Of a stretch of DNA of 10,194 nucleotides, positions 1 through 6,508 are shown piece by piece (position 1 is the first letter of the stretch; every line of letters starts with the position of its first letter). Source of the stretch: Atopobiaceae bacterium (GTDB lineage: Bacteria > Actinomycetota > Coriobacteriia > Coriobacteriales > Atopobiaceae); assembly GCA_015258485.1 (NCBI GenBank), contig JABZIF010000033.1:1-10194 (forward strand). Direction: 5' to 3'. The translations under genes were made by a program, and so were the position numbers. The notes beneath the pieces were generated by a model. It did not search any database, was not told where the DNA came from, and worked only from the letters and a program-made list of their open reading frames with translations.

Positions 1-1
1 A

Positions 2-3000
2 ATGCAGGCTTTTCACAACACCTCAAACATTGTTTGTAGAGATCCAAAAGGCGCAGCAGAACTAGGTACTTCAGTAACAATCAGAATATTTGCTTGGGAC
101 GATGATGTTCAATCAGTAACGCTTCGTCTATGGCAAGAATATGGTCCTGAATCATCTTTAGAGGCCCCATCTCTATCTGGCGAGAAATGCATTGTGATGC
201 AAAAGAGTGATTTTGCTGATGCGTTTCCAGCTGGTGTGCCTGACTATGCGCAGTGTTATGAGGCTATTATTAACCCTGCTGCTACAGGCCTTATTTGGTA
301 TCGTTTTGAGCTGCAAGCTTCTGACGGAGCAGTCTGGTTATATGGTGCTCAAGTAAATAGGTGCACAGGTGTTGGTAGCTTTGCCTATGGTGAGCCACCA
401 TCATTTCAGATTACCTGCTATGAGCCTCGTACCAGTGTTTTTGGTGTTGAAGATCCAAGCTGGTACAAAGAGGGGGTTGTCTACCAGATTTTCCCTGACA
501 GGTTTGCACGAGATGCAAACTGGCGCGAACGTACCAAGCAAGCACTTGCCGTTCCAAGAAATGGGGTTTCTCGCCAGCTGGTCGAAGACTGGGAGAAGGT
601 TCCAGAGTATCAAAGAGACGTTAATGGTCGCGTGACTGAGTGGGATTTCTACGGCGGATCTTTGGCTGGCATTGAAGAAAAACTTTCCTATTTGGAAGAC
701 CTAGGAATAACTGCGCTTTATTTGAATCCTATTTATGCTGCTTCTAGTAATCATCGCTACGATATTGCAGATTATTTGGAAGTAGACCCTGTTTTGGGCA
801 CCGTGGAAGATTTTGAGCGCCTCTGTGTTAAAGCCGCTGAGCATGGTATTTCTATTATCTTGGATGGCGTATTTAACCACTGTGGTGCTGACTCAAAATA
901 TTTTAATAAATTCTCTAATTACCCCGAACCAGGAGCAGTTCAACAGGCAGGTTCGGTCTATGATGAGTGGTTTACGTTTCATGAAAATGGAACGTATGAA
1001 AGTTGGTGGGGTGTTGACGCGCTTCCAACTATTGTGTCTGATAACCCTACTTACCAGGAGTTTATTTGTGGTGAGAATGGTGTTATTAGAACATGGCTAC
1101 GTCGTGGTGCCCGCGGTTGGCGCTTAGACGTTGCAGATGAGATTTCTGATTCATTTATTCAGAAGATTCGTGCAGCTGCACTTGCAGAGCGCAGCGATGC
1201 GGTTATTATCGGAGAAGTCTGGGAGGACGCAAGTAATAAGCGCGCTTATGGAAAACTTAGGCATTATCTTGAAGGTTCCGAGCTTGACGGTCCTATGAAT
1301 TATCCTCTGAGAAAGGCTATTCTCTCATTTTTGATGAATGAGGCTGGTGCTGAGGCAACTGTTTCAGCTCTTGAGGAACTTTGGGAAAACTATCCTCATG
1401 AGTCGTTCTATTCTTGTCTAAATGTGTTTGGAACGCATGACAAGGAACGTTTGATTAACGTAGTTGCGGGTGCTCCCACGCCTGATTCTCTTTCTGCTCA
1501 TGAGCAGGTGACGTATAGGCTTTCTGCTGATCAGCGAGGCCTTTCTAAGGCTCGTATGTGGCAGACGGCGGTGCTGCAGATGACACTTCCTGGTGTTCCT
1601 TCTATTTATTACGGCGATGAGATGGGTGCTGAGGGATTTGTTGACCCAACAAATCGCGCAACAATGCCATGGCCTGGAACCAGTCCTCGTGCAGATTTAG
1701 ATTACTTTCACATTTATCGCAATGCTATTGCGCTTAGAAAAACGCTGCCACTACTGGTAAACGGCTCGTTTGAACCGTTTGTTCCAGAAGATGGATCTAA
1801 TGATGTTTTGGCTTTCTGGCGTAGGCCTCTTCAGAAAGATGATTGTTTACAGCAGCAGGGTGAGTTTACGACTGGCGTTTGTGTTCTGGTAAATAAGAGC
1901 CGCTCAGATGCTAAAACAGTATATGTTTCTGTACCTCAAAATATGCAGGTTATTGACGTTATTAGTGGCCAAGCGGTACCTGTCAAAGATGGTAAAGCAG
2001 AGGTCTTTTTATGGCAGCTTGGATGTACCGTTTTAAACGTGCAGCTGACTCACAGGTTACAAAAGTCTCTTGAGCCTGGTATGGGCGTGCTTGCTCACAT
2101 TACTTCTTTGCCTGCCAATGATGGAGATGTGACTAAACCGGGACAGAGACTTGGTGTTATTGGTCGTGAAACTTTCGAGTTCATTGATTTTCTCGCCAAA
2201 TCTGGCCAGAAGTACTGGCAGATTTTGCCTGTCAGTCCAACCGATGAATATGGCTCTCCTTATGCGGGAATTTCCGCTTTTGCAGGAAACATTAATTTGC
2301 TCGATCCAGCTGCAATGGAGAAAGTCATTCTTGAGTGCGACGACTCTCAGGGTGAGCGCGCTGCTGAGTACCAGGCATTTCTCGCGAGAAACTCGTATTG
2401 GCTTGATTCGTATGCGGCTTTTCGCGCCATCAAAGATCTTCTTGGTGAAGGGATGTGGCAGGAGTGGCCTGAAAAGTATCGTAGCTGGTCACAAGAGTTG
2501 CTTACACGTCCTGAGCTTGTCCATGCGATTGATCTTCATCGGAAGTATCAATTTGCTTTTGATGTCGTTTGGAGTCAGACTTTAGCGGAAGCGCATGCTA
2601 AGGGTATTCAGATTATTGGTGACATGCCCATGTTTGTTTCGGAAGATTCCGCCGATGTTTGGGCACATCCAGAGCTTTTTGCCCTAGATGCTACAGGTCA
2701 TACAGAGCTTCAAGCTGGTGCTCCCGCTGATGCTTTTTCGCAAGATGGTCAGCTGTGGGGTAATCCAACATATAACTGGCAAGCTCATAAAGACGAGGAA
2801 TATCGTTGGTGGATTGAGCGATTCCGCAGGTCTTTCTATCTATACGACTATACAAGGCTAGATCACTTTATTGGCTTTACGTCTTACTATGCTATTGAGC
2901 AGGGAAAAACTGCAACTAGGGGTTCTTTTAAGTTTGGTCCTGGCTATGAGTTGTTTGATGTTGCTTATAAACAGCTTGGTCCACTTCCTTTTATTGCTGA

Positions 3001-3439
3001 GGATTTGGGAGCAGTTACCCCTGCTGTTAAAGCACTGCTCTCTCAGACGGGATTTCCTGGCATGAGCGTCATCCAGTTTGCTGACGGAGACTGCAGATAT
3101 TCCTTTGCACCAGCTCAGGAGTCTATTGTGTACAGCGGTACACATGACACCCAAACGCTCATGGGTTTTGTAGAGGATCGCTTTACAGGTGGCCAGGCAA
3201 CTGATGAATCGCAACAGATTTTTAATCATCTTATGGAGCAGGTAGTTGATACCTCTAATGCAGTAGTTATCCTGCCACTTCAGGATGTTTTGTGCCTTTC
3301 TGACAATGCTCGTATGAACACTCCTGTTAAGACTGAAGGCAATTGGTCTTGGCAGGTTAAAAAGGATATGATTACGCCAGAGGTTATTCAAAAGCTACAG
3401 AGGTATGTAGAACTGCATCAGAACAGACGTAGTGCTTAA
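2..3439 (+). CDS. Bifunctional GH13 alpha-glucan hydrolase / GH77 4-alpha-glucanotransferase fusion
   Basis: This 1145-residue protein joins two alpha-glucan enzymes. Residues about 1-130 form a beta-rich N-terminal module like those preceding neopullulanases. Residues about 150-680 are a GH13 barrel: region I DGVFNH (288-293), nucleophile D376 in GWRLDVADE, acid/base E405 in IIGEVWED, and transition-state D480 in GTHDKER. Residues about 690-1145 are a GH77 domain: GDMPMF (873-878), DAFSQDGQLWGNPTYNW (910-926), nucleophile D954 in RLDHF, acid/base E1000 in AEDLG, D1049 in SGTHDT, and the C-terminal GNWSW. No signal peptide is seen, so it should act in the cytoplasm, with the first half hydrolysing maltodextrin or branched glucan and the second disproportionating the products. 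The family allows either alpha-1,4 or alpha-1,6 cleavage by the GH13 half, and the sequence does not decide. The start sits one base from the window edge, so no ribosome site can be checked and a slightly longer N-terminus is possible. Confidence 0.93.
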   Translation: MQAFHNTSNIVCRDPKGAAELGTSVTIRIFAWDDDVQSVTLRLWQEYGPESSLEAPSLSGEKCIVMQKSDFADAFPAGVPDYAQCYEAIINPAATGLIWYRFELQASDGAVWLYGAQVNRCTGVGSFAYGEPPSFQITCYEPRTSVFGVEDPSWYKEGVVYQIFPDRFARDANWRERTKQALAVPRNGVSRQLVEDWEKVPEYQRDVNGRVTEWDFYGGSLAGIEEKLSYLEDLGITALYLNPIYAASSNHRYDIADYLEVDPVLGTVEDFERLCVKAAEHGISIILDGVFNHCGADSKYFNKFSNYPEPGAVQQAGSVYDEWFTFHENGTYESWWGVDALPTIVSDNPTYQEFICGENGVIRTWLRRGARGWRLDVADEISDSFIQKIRAAALAERSDAVIIGEVWEDASNKRAYGKLRHYLEGSELDGPMNYPLRKAILSFLMNEAGAEATVSALEELWENYPHESFYSCLNVFGTHDKERLINVVAGAPTPDSLSAHEQVTYRLSADQRGLSKARMWQTAVLQMTLPGVPSIYYGDEMGAEGFVDPTNRATMPWPGTSPRADLDYFHIYRNAIALRKTLPLLVNGSFEPFVPEDGSNDVLAFWRRPLQKDDCLQQQGEFTTGVCVLVNKSRSDAKTVYVSVPQNMQVIDVISGQAVPVKDGKAEVFLWQLGCTVLNVQLTHRLQKSLEPGMGVLAHITSLPANDGDVTKPGQRLGVIGRETFEFIDFLAKSGQKYWQILPVSPTDEYGSPYAGISAFAGNINLLDPAAMEKVILECDDSQGERAAEYQAFLARNSYWLDSYAAFRAIKDLLGEGMWQEWPEKYRSWSQELLTRPELVHAIDLHRKYQFAFDVVWSQTLAEAHAKGIQIIGDMPMFVSEDSADVWAHPELFALDATGHTELQAGAPADAFSQDGQLWGNPTYNWQAHKDEEYRWWIERFRRSFYLYDYTRLDHFIGFTSYYAIEQGKTATRGSFKFGPGYELFDVAYKQLGPLPFIAEDLGAVTPAVKALLSQTGFPGMSVIQFADGDCRYSFAPAQESIVYSGTHDTQTLMGFVEDRFTGGQATDESQQIFNHLMEQVVDTSNAVVILPLQDVLCLSDNARMNTPVKTEGNWSWQVKKDMITPEVIQKLQRYVELHQNRRSA

Positions 3440-3471
3440 TGTAGAGCATTCTTTCATAATCAAGTCATAAC

Positions 3472-3504
3472 AAAAATCCTTCTTGTTAGGTAAGAAGGAT
3501 TTTT
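3472..3504. terminator. Bidirectional rho-independent terminator
   Basis: A perfect 13-bp stem (AAAAATCCTTCTT / AAGAAGGATTTTT) encloses a 7-nt loop, GTTAGGT. Its ends supply an A-run on one side and a T-run on the other, so it reads as a terminator on both strands. It lies 32 nt after the stop of the GH13-GH77 gene and 25 nt after the stop of the converging histidine kinase gene, and so closes both transcription units. Confidence 0.93.
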
Positions 3505-3529
3505 ATATGTGGATACTTTACTAAGTTGG

Positions 3530-4903
3530 CTATGAAATTTCGCGTGGTAAAACGATAGTAAAGCGCGTGCCTATACCCTCGCGTGAAACCACTTTAATAG
3601 AACCATCATGGTTGTCGACAATCCATTTTGCTATGGATAAGCCAAGTCCAGAACCTTCGTTGCTCTCAATGCGGGCGTTGTCAGCTCTCCAGAACCTCTC
3701 AAAAATATGAGCAGCAGCAGCCTCCGATATACCCATACCCTCGTCTTCAATTGAAACCTGAACGGTTTTCTCGTCATATGTGACGTTAAAAGAAATGGTA
3801 GTTTGGGCAGCAGAATATCTTGCAGCGTTTTGCACGATAATACGGATAGATTGCTTAATCATGGCAGTATCGGCAAGTACTTGATAGTGGTCATCTGACA
3901 GCGCACTTTGATCAAACTTCAGGGCATAGCGGTGGTCAGGGTCAATCATCTCCGATTCTTCCCAGACCTCAGAAGCTATTTGTGCAAGATTGAGCTGGGT
4001 CTTTGTGAGGGTATTTCTTCCTGCGTCTCCACGTGCTAAGAAGAGGAGCTGTTCAACAAGGTCATGCATGTGCTGACTTTCAGATTTGAGTGCAGTAATG
4101 GATTCGTCAAGTACCGCTTCATCTGTTTTACCCCAGCGATCTAGCATGTCGGTATAACCTCGAATAACTGCTATAGGCGTGCGGAGTTCGTGACTAGCAT
4201 CGTTGACAAAGCGCATTTGTTGTAACTTTGCTTCTTGCATACGGCGAAGCAGCTTATTTAAGGCAATTTCAATACTTGCAAGGTCCTGGTCACCTGTTTG
4301 AATTTTTGGAGAGTTGATATTGGCTTCTTCAATAGCCTGTTCAAGACTCCTCATTTTATCCTTTTTAACTAGGATGTCATTAGTGGCTGTAGTGTTAGTT
4401 GCTAGTACATCGCTATTAATCAATTGCTCTGTTTTAAGAGCAAGTGTATTGAGGGGTTGAAGAGCTCTTCTGACACGGCGCATATCGCTAAAAAAATGTA
4501 GCATGTCAATAAATTCCCAGATAAGAATAGCAAGATATACTACCCAGAAACGAGTTAAGTCTGCACCTAAATCAAATATTTTTGCACCAAAGGTTATTCC
4601 GTGAACAATGTATTTGAGGCTCGAGAGTCCGTGTAAGAAAGAGAAACCAGTAAGAGAAATAGAATTAGAATCGATGGGAAAAAATCCCAGGTAAAAAGTG
4701 CCCTGCGGCAGGCGTTGGTTATACGTATAAATAAAAACGAGCGTAATATTCACCAACAGAAAGAAATTGAAACCAATATAATTTATCAGCTTACGCCACC
4801 AAAATCCCCAGGTAATAACACCTGCAGTTGAGGAATCAGAGTGAGTAAAGAAAGGTTTTTTATACTCTTGTGGAGTTGCTTTATTAGATTTCTCTGATGA
4901 CAT
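3530..4903 (-). CDS. Membrane sensor histidine kinase (two-component system)
   Basis: With the start chosen here the protein has 457 residues. TM1 is at about residues 41-60 and TM2 at about 118-136, flanking an extracytoplasmic loop of roughly 55 residues that should sense the signal. A basic linker after TM2 (RRVRRALQPLNTLA) looks like the start of a HAMP segment, though a full HAMP is not obvious. The dimerisation/phosphoacceptor helix carries H238 in NDASHELRTP. The HATPase domain shows the N box (QNAARYS, N359), G1 (DEGMGI), F box (FERFWR) and G2 (GSGLGLSIAK). It should phosphorylate the regulator encoded immediately upstream. A GTG at 4915 would add four residues, but it has no ribosome site of its own; that stretch supplies GGAG six bases before the ATG at 4903, which is preferred. 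The gene overlaps the regulator gene by 20 nt, implying translational coupling. The ligand is unknown. Confidence 0.95.
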   Translation of the reverse strand: MSSEKSNKATPQEYKKPFFTHSDSSTAGVITWGFWWRKLINYIGFNFFLLVNITLVFIYTYNQRLPQGTFYLGFFPIDSNSISLTGFSFLHGLSSLKYIVHGITFGAKIFDLGADLTRFWVVYLAILIWEFIDMLHFFSDMRRVRRALQPLNTLALKTEQLINSDVLATNTTATNDILVKKDKMRSLEQAIEEANINSPKIQTGDQDLASIEIALNKLLRRMQEAKLQQMRFVNDASHELRTPIAVIRGYTDMLDRWGKTDEAVLDESITALKSESQHMHDLVEQLLFLARGDAGRNTLTKTQLNLAQIASEVWEESEMIDPDHRYALKFDQSALSDDHYQVLADTAMIKQSIRIIVQNAARYSAAQTTISFNVTYDEKTVQVSIEDEGMGISEAAAAHIFERFWRADNARIESNEGSGLGLSIAKWIVDNHDGSIKVVSREGIGTRFTIVLPREIS

Positions 4904-5588
4904 ATCCAACTCCACGTACGGTAGTAATCAGCTTGGTGTTGTATCGATCGTCAATTTTTGCACGCAGATGAGCAATGTGGACATCTACGTTATTAGTTTC
5001 TCCCGCAAACTCATACCCGAGAGCTTCTGATGCAATGCGTTCTCGACTCATGACAACACCAGCGTGTTCCATAAGCATGCGAAGCACTTCAAATTCTTTA
5101 GTTGTCAACTCAATCGAATTGTTATTGACGCAGACTTCTCTACGGTCTACATCAAGCGAGACATCCTTAATTGTGAAAACATTTTTTGTTGGAACGTTGG
5201 AAGGCATCTGTGAGCTTGTACTGTCCACCTCGTGATGCTTGAGTGCCACTCGAATGCGGGCGAGAAGTTCTTCAATCGCAAAAGGCTTGGTGAGATAGTC
5301 ATCTGCGCCCGCGTCTAAACCAGCAACTTTATCCATAACTGAATCACGAGCAGTAAGCATGATAGTTGGCGTGTTTTTCTCGCGACGAATCCTTCTAAGA
5401 ACTTCTAGACCATTAAGTTGGGGAAGAAGTATGTCAAGTAAGATAAGGTCGTAGTCATTTGTTAGCGCTTTCTCAGCTCCGGTTCTTCCGTCAAGAGCTT
5501 TGTCTACTTCATAGCCCTCGTGTTTAAGTTCGAGTTCTATAAAGCGTGCAATTTTTTCTTCGTCTTCAACGATAAGAACCTTAATCAT
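4884..5588 (-). CDS. OmpR/PhoB-family response regulator
   Basis: The protein has 234 residues counted from the ATG. The receiver domain (about 1-118) has the acidic pair D9/E10 in LIVEDEEK, phosphoacceptor D52 in LILLDILLP, T79 in MLTARD and K101 in LTKPF. A linker of about 15 polar residues leads to a winged-helix DNA-binding domain (about 135-232) with LTTKEFEVLRML, the recognition-helix region NNVDVHIAHLRAKID and the C-terminal TVRGVGYVI hallmark of the OmpR class. It should be the partner of the overlapping downstream kinase and act as a DNA-binding transcription factor; its targets cannot be read from this window. A GTG at 5594 is in frame two codons upstream, but the AGG at 5598-5596 is better spaced (7 nt) for the ATG at 5588. 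The 55-nt gap from the preceding UBA-like gene has no terminator. Confidence 0.96.
   Translation of the reverse strand: MIKVLIVEDEEKIARFIELELKHEGYEVDKALDGRTGAEKALTNDYDLILLDILLPQLNGLEVLRRIRREKNTPTIMLTARDSVMDKVAGLDAGADDYLTKPFAIEELLARIRVALKHHEVDSTSSQMPSNVPTKNVFTIKDVSLDVDRREVCVNNNSIELTTKEFEVLRMLMEHAGVVMSRERIASEALGYEFAGETNNVDVHIAHLRAKIDDRYNTKLITTVRGVGYVIREI
4910..4913 (-). promoter_or_regulatory. Shine-Dalgarno site deciding the histidine kinase start
   Basis: On the minus strand GGAG at 4913-4910 is followed by six bases (TTGGAT) and then ATG at 4903. The site lies inside the 3' end of the response regulator gene. It favours the ATG over the upstream in-frame GTG at 4915, which has no purine-rich site before it. 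Confidence 0.6.
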
Positions 5589-5643
5589 TTTCACGCCTAA
5601 ATATCGAGGTTTTTTAGTTTAGGTTATGAAGCTGATTGTATAA

Positions 5644-6186
5644 CTATTTTTTATCGGTGACGTCTTTTTTGATGGAATCTGCTGCATTTGCAGCTTCATC
5701 CATTGCTTTATTTACATCAACAACAACAGGATAGGCCCCTTGGATGCGATAACGCATATCAAAGAAAAGACCAATAATAAGCAGCCAAATCGTAGCACCC
5801 CAGAGGAATAGACCGGCAATTGGGATAATTACTGGCATAGCCATGAATTCTTCATTATGACGAGTAACAATAAATTTCGTCTCTACGCCTTTATGGAACA
5901 ACTCCTTGCACTTTTCCCAAAAAGAAGACATGTTCTCTGAGAAATCAGACTTCTTACTTGACTCCTGATAGGCGGTCTGGGCTGCTTGCATCTCTGGAGA
6001 AACTTCCGACTGTGCAGCAGATTCGGTAGTATAGTTTGCGGACTTTTTGGTGGACTTACCTTGTCTCTCGAGCCAAATAATTGCATCGAGAACATTATCA
6101 TCACAAGCGTCAAGTGCTGCCTTTGCATCCTCGTAGCTTACGCCGCACTTCTCGCGAATTACCTCAACCTTTTCAAGCTTTTCCAT
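5644..6186 (-). CDS. UBA-like (TS-N) and DUF4342 domain membrane protein
   Basis: This 180-residue protein has three parts. Residues 1-42 form a UBA/TS-N-like three-helix domain (EVIREKCGVSYEDAKAALDA, then NVLDAIIWLE), the fold also found at the N-terminus of EF-Ts. Residues about 43-88 are a polar, Ser/Gln/Lys-rich linker. Residues about 100-147 fit the DUF4342 pattern: a short beta segment (TKFIVTRHNEEFMAMPV) followed by one long hydrophobic stretch, about 118-142, likely a membrane span. The tail (about 155-180) is charged and probably helical. The start is supported by AAGGAAA, with GGA eight bases before the ATG. The function of the family is not known to me. A membrane-tethered UBA-like module suggests a protein-binding role, which is inference. 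It is co-directional with the two-component genes and probably leads their operon. Confidence 0.85.
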   Translation of the reverse strand: MEKLEKVEVIREKCGVSYEDAKAALDACDDNVLDAIIWLERQGKSTKKSANYTTESAAQSEVSPEMQAAQTAYQESSKKSDFSENMSSFWEKCKELFHKGVETKFIVTRHNEEFMAMPVIIPIAGLFLWGATIWLLIIGLFFDMRYRIQGAYPVVVDVNKAMDEAANAADSIKKDVTDKK

Positions 6187-6210
6187 GATCAGTTTCCTTT
6201 CGAGATGTTA

Positions 6211-6227
6211 AAGACGCCTCTCGTCTT
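6211..6227. repeat. Short inverted repeat in the UBA-like gene leader
   Basis: AAGACG and CGTCTT form a perfect 6-bp inverted repeat around the 5-nt spacer CCTCT. Its near edge is 24 bases upstream of the UBA-like gene start codon. It could be an operator half-site pair or a small mRNA hairpin; there is no T-run, so it is not an intrinsic terminator. Confidence 0.4.
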
Positions 6228-6414
6228 CGTGATACATGGTCTCTTATAAAGATTAACCAATTATTGAGGCTACATTAAGCTTTCATAAGGATTTTAGTGA
6301 GATTGTCTATAGGCATTCAATTACACATAACGTGTTTACCATTTACCGAATACTTATAAAACTAGCTTGTTTTAGTAATTTATCAGATTGAAACTAGTGA
6401 ATAGTTATATGAGT

Positions 6415-6458
6415 CTAACTTATGACGGTTGAAGCTTTTCATTCGCTGTCAAAGTTAG
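6415..6458 (+). promoter_or_regulatory. Composite hairpin upstream of the ABC operon
   Basis: Three nested complementary pairs are visible: CTAACTT (6415-6421) with AAGTTAG (6452-6458), TGAC (6423-6426) with GTCA (6448-6451), and TGAA (6430-6433) with TTCA (6438-6441) closing a GCTT loop. A one-base bulge and a 3x6 internal loop separate the stems. The structure ends 50 bases before the first ABC gene. No T-run follows, so it is more likely an operator or leader structure than a terminator. Its role is inference. Confidence 0.35.
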
Positions 6459-6508
6459 CCTGAACAGCAGATAGTACATTGTAAGTTTGTGGCAGGGGGC
6501 GGTATAAG

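Larger units (their letters stand above)
6187..6508. other. Divergent intergenic region with inverted repeats
   Basis: This stretch of about 320 bp separates the leftward UBA/two-component unit from the rightward ABC operon and must hold both promoters. No pair of hexamers close to TTGACA/TATAAT at 16-18 bp spacing stood out on either strand. A TATAAG at 6248-6243 on the minus strand is a possible -10 but lacks a -35. Structures seen are a 6-bp inverted repeat at 6211-6227, two AAACTAG copies at 6359-6365 and 6391-6397, and a composite hairpin at 6415-6458. No tRNA, known riboswitch core or transcription-factor gene was recognised. Confidence 0.6.

Noticed and set aside
2858..3391. A 177-codon minus-strand open frame inside the GH77 half
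   Set aside because: It lies entirely antisense to a well-supported catalytic domain, its product shows no recognisable motif, and it is explained by the codon use of the real gene.
3530..5588. The two-component system as a Bce-type detoxification module controlling the adjacent ABC genes
   Set aside because: The kinase has a sizeable extracytoplasmic loop unlike intramembrane-sensing Bce kinases, and the transporters are fused permease-ATPase half-subunits rather than a BceAB pair.
6243..6260. TTGGTT and TATAAG on the minus strand as a promoter for the UBA-like gene
   Set aside because: The two hexamers are only six bases apart, far short of the 16-18 bp needed for a sigma-70 promoter.
6409..6463. 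Two tiny plus-strand frames (7 and 13 codons) as possible leader peptides of the ABC operon
   Set aside because: Neither has a purine-rich ribosome site upstream and neither shows a regulatory codon run, so they are not called as genes.
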